From: Spirochaetales bacterium Spiro_09
GTDB lineage: Bacteria > Spirochaetota > Spirochaetia > Treponematales > Treponemataceae
Direction of reading: 5' to 3'
DNA: 64,000 bases
Assembly: GCA_001604385.1 (NCBI GenBank)
Contig: LVBK01000021.1
Span: forward strand, 1-64,000
The notes under the pieces were generated by a model, which made no database searches, had not been told where the DNA came from, and saw only the letters and a list, made by a program, of their open reading frames with translations. This document shows positions 61,569 to 64,000 of this stretch, piece after piece; position 1 is the stretch's first letter, and each line of letters begins with the position of its first letter. The translations under genes were made by a program, and so were the position numbers.

Positions 61569-62549
61569 TTACGGTGATAGTGGGCCGAGAAGGCTTCCTT
61601 CGAAGTCTCTCGTACCGTTCATGAAAGATTTCCAGTCAAGCGACTTTTTTGATTGCCATTGTAATTGTTCCATCGCGAGGATTCCGTTTCCCGTGCTGAC
61701 CAGGATTCCTTCTCCTTTCACTGCCTTTAAAACAGTTCCGGCAGCTGCCGGTTTCGTATCTTCCTGTCCTGCTTTTTCGTATATGTGGGCGCGGTGGATG
61801 ATGAGCATGGACGATCCCCGGTACGTGAAGGCTCCTGGCCAGGGGGTATATGCACGTATGTGCGCGTCTATCTCCCTTGCTGAACGGTTCCAGTCAATCT
61901 GTCCGTCTTCCTTGCAGAGCATTGAAGAATAGCTTGCCTCTTCGTCTTTTTGAGGAGTCCCGTCTGTTTCCCCGCGTTCAAAGCGGTTTACCGCATCGAC
62001 GAGCAAAGGGGCGCTTTCAAGAGCCGCGCGGTTCAAAAGTTCCTCTGCAGTTTCCCGGCCGGTCAGTTTCAGTTTTTTTTGGAGAATGATGTCTCCGGCG
62101 TCCATTTCCAGTGCCATCTTTTGAATTGTTACACCGGTTTCCGGTTCTCCGGCCAAAATCACCGCCGGTACCGGAGCGCAACCTCTCCATTTGGGCAGCA
62201 AGGAGGGGTGCACATTCAGCGCACCAAGGGGAAATAACGCAAGGGTTTTTGAGGAGAATATCTTTCCGTAGGCAAAACAGGCCATAATATCCGGCCCGGT
62301 TGCGTGAATCTTGGCTCTGACCTCGTCGGTTAACCGTTCCGGTTCCAGAACCGGAACCTCCGGTGCGATAAGGCCTTGTTGCTTCAGGCGTCCGGCTGCA
62401 AGCGCCACCGCGGTCTGTACCGGCTTGGAGGACCGTCCTGCCGGAGCCGGCGCATTGGTGAGGACTGCAACTATCGTATGTGCGGCGGCAAGTGCTTCCA
62501 GGGAAGGCACTGCACAGTCCGGACTGCCGGCAAACACAACCCTCAGCAT
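61569..62549 (-). CDS. fmt: Methionyl-tRNA formyltransferase
   Basis: Formylates initiator Met-tRNA. The 326-residue product has VFAGSPDCAVPSLEALA at the N-terminus and the catalytic NVHPSLLPKWRG with Asn and His, followed by EPETGVTIQKM and the Asp in MDAGDII. The usual RGAAPIQ after the catalytic loop is RGCAPVP, a noticeable substitution near the folate site. The ATG shares one base with the def stop (TAATG). Confidence 0.95.
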   Translation of the reverse strand: MLRVVFAGSPDCAVPSLEALAAAHTIVAVLTNAPAPAGRSSKPVQTAVALAAGRLKQQGLIAPEVPVLEPERLTDEVRAKIHATGPDIMACFAYGKIFSSKTLALFPLGALNVHPSLLPKWRGCAPVPAVILAGEPETGVTIQKMALEMDAGDIILQKKLKLTGRETAEELLNRAALESAPLLVDAVNRFERGETDGTPQKDEEASYSSMLCKEDGQIDWNRSAREIDAHIRAYTPWPGAFTYRGSSMLIIHRAHIYEKAGQEDTKPAAAGTVLKAVKGEGILVSTGNGILAMEQLQWQSKKSLDWKSFMNGTRDFEGSLLGPLSP

Positions 62550-63043
62550 TATAAACCTTGCTTCTCGGCGCGTTGTGCGAATTTTTGCTCGACTTTTGCT
62601 TTTGTCTTCGGATCAATGCGATCAATAAACAATATCCCGTCGAGGTGGTCGTTTTCATGCTGTATGACCCGGGCAAGAAGACCCTCTGCCTCGAGGGTAA
62701 ACGGTCTTCCCCGTTCGTTAAGCGCTTGCACGGTAATTCTTTCGGGTCGTACTACATCTTCATAGACAGAGGGAATGCTCAGGCATCCTTCTTCGTAACT
62801 GCACATTTCAGTCGAGGTTTGAAGAATTTGCGGGTTAATGAACACCCGGTCAATGCCATCGTCAGCTTTCACGATAAAAAGGCGCAGGCTCTGCCCTACC
62901 TGCGGAGCAGCCAGACCGATGCCGTCTTCCTCTTTCATGGTGACGAACATGTCCCGAATCAGTTCACGGATTTCATCCGTTACCTCCGGAACTGACACTG
63001 CTTTTTGTCGGAGAACCTCGTTCCCCAAGTGCAATACATTCAT
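62549..63043 (-). CDS. def: Peptide deformylase
   Basis: Removes the N-formyl group from new proteins. The 164-residue product has all three motifs: GIGLAAPQVG, EGCLSIP (metal Cys) and QHENDHLDG (metal His pair and catalytic Glu). Full length. There is no Shine-Dalgarno sequence; a TTGACC-17-TACTTT promoter ends exactly 6 nt before the ATG. First gene of the def-fmt-PASTA-aroDE-rpiA run. Confidence 0.97.
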   Translation of the reverse strand: MNVLHLGNEVLRQKAVSVPEVTDEIRELIRDMFVTMKEEDGIGLAAPQVGQSLRLFIVKADDGIDRVFINPQILQTSTEMCSYEEGCLSIPSVYEDVVRPERITVQALNERGRPFTLEAEGLLARVIQHENDHLDGILFIDRIDPKTKAKVEQKFAQRAEKQGL

Positions 63044-63049
63044 GGTATT

Positions 63050-63078
63050 AAAGTACCGATTTGGATATGGATGGTCAA
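63050..63078 (-). promoter_or_regulatory. Leaderless promoter of def
   Basis: TTGACC (63078-63073), 17 bases, TACTTT (63055-63050) on the minus strand; the -10 ends exactly 6 nt before the ATG at 63043. Confidence 0.65.
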
Positions 63079-63137
63079 TAACGGCACTGGCCGGGTCATG
63101 GCCTTGACAAAAGAATCATAAAAGGCCATTTTTTGGT

Positions 63138-63707
63138 ATGCAAATTTCTATCTTCGAGAACGATAATTCAATGCCCGAGGTTGTTAAACAGGCGGTAACC
63201 TCCATTCTGCCAGCCTTTGTCAAGACAACGGACGACACTGAAATCGCTTCACTGACTGTACAGCTTGCTCTTGCTTTCGGTGATCAGGGTTTGTTCCCTC
63301 CCGTAGTTGCGGCGAAAGATGCCGGCCGGGAAGAAGCGGAAAAAAAACTGGTCGCAAGTTTTCAGCGAAACCTTCAGCTTCTGGTTCAGAAAACCTGGGT
63401 TGAAAAAGCTGACGAGGCCATGAAAGAAGAAATGCTTCAGCGCATTGACGCGCTGTCGAAGAATCTTTTCAACCGCGATTATCACTCATCCCTTTCGGAT
63501 TTTCTTCCTGTTTTGCACGACGTTGTCTATCTTCTGTTCGGTACCCTTGCCCGCAGCGACTCCTTCCTTGAATACGCGGTGCGCATCGATCCGGATTTTG
63601 GTTTTTTCTGGTACTACATTAACAGCCTTCCTCCCCACAAGGAATGGTCCGAAGAGAAATGCCGCTCGGCGGTTTTGCTCGGAATCTGCTTCCTTGCCAA
63701 TTTTTAG
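63138..63707 (+). CDS. Soluble helical protein of unknown function
   Basis: The 189-residue product (MQISIFENDNSMP...) is acidic and mostly helical, with no signal peptide and no motif I recognise: EVVKQAVTSILPAFVKTT, EEAEKKLVASFQRNLQLLV, DALSKNLFNRDYHSSLSDFL. It ends in WYYINSLPPHKEW and a hydrophobic tail. TTGACA (63104-63109) upstream suggests a promoter but the -10 is weak. It lies 9 nt before proA. Confidence 0.65.
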   Translation: MQISIFENDNSMPEVVKQAVTSILPAFVKTTDDTEIASLTVQLALAFGDQGLFPPVVAAKDAGREEAEKKLVASFQRNLQLLVQKTWVEKADEAMKEEMLQRIDALSKNLFNRDYHSSLSDFLPVLHDVVYLLFGTLARSDSFLEYAVRIDPDFGFFWYYINSLPPHKEWSEEKCRSAVLLGICFLANF

Positions 63708-63716
63708 GAGCCAGCA

Positions 63717-64000
63717 ATGAATCTTGATGCCGTTTGTGCCGGTTTGCGGTCTGCCTCCGAGCGTCTCGCCCTGTGTACGGCGGATCAAAAGAACCGCTGC
63801 CTTGTGGCGGTTGCCGCGGCCCTTGACTCCGAGCGTAAAGCGATACTCTCGGCAAATGCCCTCGACGTGGCGGCAGCCCGTTCTGCCGGCATGAAGGAAA
63901 GCCTGATCGCCCGCCTTTCGCTCTCCGATGAAGGAATCGACGAGATTATTGAAGCCCTGCATAACCTTGCCGAACAAACCGATCCGATCGGTCAGGTAGT
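63717..64000 (+). CDS. proA: Glutamate-5-semialdehyde dehydrogenase, N-terminal fragment
   Basis: The gene runs off the right edge; 94 codons are present. ProA reduces gamma-glutamyl phosphate in proline synthesis. The fragment reads as the family N-terminus: Ala/Leu-rich helix SASERLALCTADQKN, NALDVAAARSAGM, LIARLSLSDEGIDEIIEAL and a final DPIGQV as in the conserved 'DPvG.v' turn. TAGGAG precedes the ATG. Confidence 0.85.
   Translation, partial: MNLDAVCAGLRSASERLALCTADQKNRCLVAVAAALDSERKAILSANALDVAAARSAGMKESLIARLSLSDEGIDEIIEALHNLAEQTDPIGQV

Noticed and set aside
63104-63137. Leaderless promoter for the 63138 gene
   Set aside because: TTGACA is perfect but the best -10 at a 17-nt spacing is CATTTT, matching only three of six bases; kept out of the feature list.

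Overview
The window comes from a flagellated bacterium of the phylum Spirochaetota, most likely a Treponema-like or Spirochaeta-like anaerobe. The evidence is indirect. The elongation factor G fragment is of the mitochondrial-like type that spirochaetes carry. There is a fliS/flgN-type flagellar pair behind a textbook sigma-28 promoter. The outer-membrane proteins are of the anonymous, lineage-specific kind usual in treponemes, and the window has a complete Rnf complex, a bat aerotolerance cluster and GTP-dependent PEP carboxykinase. No rRNA, tRNA, CRISPR array, insertion sequence, phage or plasmid gene was seen, so this looks like ordinary chromosomal core with many short operons. Nothing suggests recent transfer.

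Layout. 1-6,960 (minus strand): start of fusA, a beta-barrel-like protein, a SPOR protein, coaE and polA, then flgN-like and fliS. 7,040-18,060 (plus): ftsH, a LolA-like carrier, a RodZ-like protein, rimO, a UvrD/PcrA helicase, a degenerate aminotransferase-like protein with a small membrane protein, a very strongly signposted porin-like outer membrane protein, and a lipoprotein. 18,100-28,540 (mixed): acylphosphatase/ilvE, ychF, a GH16 glucanase lipoprotein, an exo/endonuclease-phosphatase lipoprotein, pckG, a small unknown, an orphan solute-binding lipoprotein, an unknown, and an aminotransferase. 28,640-35,270 (plus): a seven-gene moxR-DUF58-bat operon. 35,300-43,600: Smr, DnaJ-like, infA, a DksA-like protein, then a minus-strand operon of a REC-STAS-like-REC regulator, a hybrid kinase, a PHP phosphatase, Sua5 and a lipoprotein. 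43,600-51,640: DJ-1/PfpI, ackA-pfkB, a methyltransferase and a 1,354-residue OmpA-domain protein. 51,800-58,300: rnfCDGEAB and era. 58,300-63,050 (minus): def-fmt-PASTA-aroDE-rpiA. 63,100-64,000: an unknown protein and the start of proA.

Functionally the window joins fermentative energy metabolism (acetate kinase, PEPCK, Rnf ion pump, sugar kinase, RpiA) with envelope biogenesis (LolA, SPOR, RodZ, PASTA, OmpA-domain protein, porin), translation housekeeping (EF-G, IF-1, PDF, FMT, RimO, Sua5, Era, YchF) and cytosolic phosphorelay signalling.

The most striking pattern is not a gene. At least ten genes that begin transcription units have a sigma-70-like promoter whose -10 box ends 6 to 9 bases before the start codon, and they have no usable Shine-Dalgarno sequence. 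This predicts widespread leaderless mRNAs. Genes inside operons, and a few apparently highly expressed ones (porin, fusA, pckG, ackA, ilvE), keep leaders with Shine-Dalgarno sequences. In one case (26,568-26,630) two such leaderless promoters are packed back to back in 63 bp and share one palindromic -35 box.

All calls were made by eye from the sequence and translations, without database searches. There is no intergenic stretch longer than about 300 bases.
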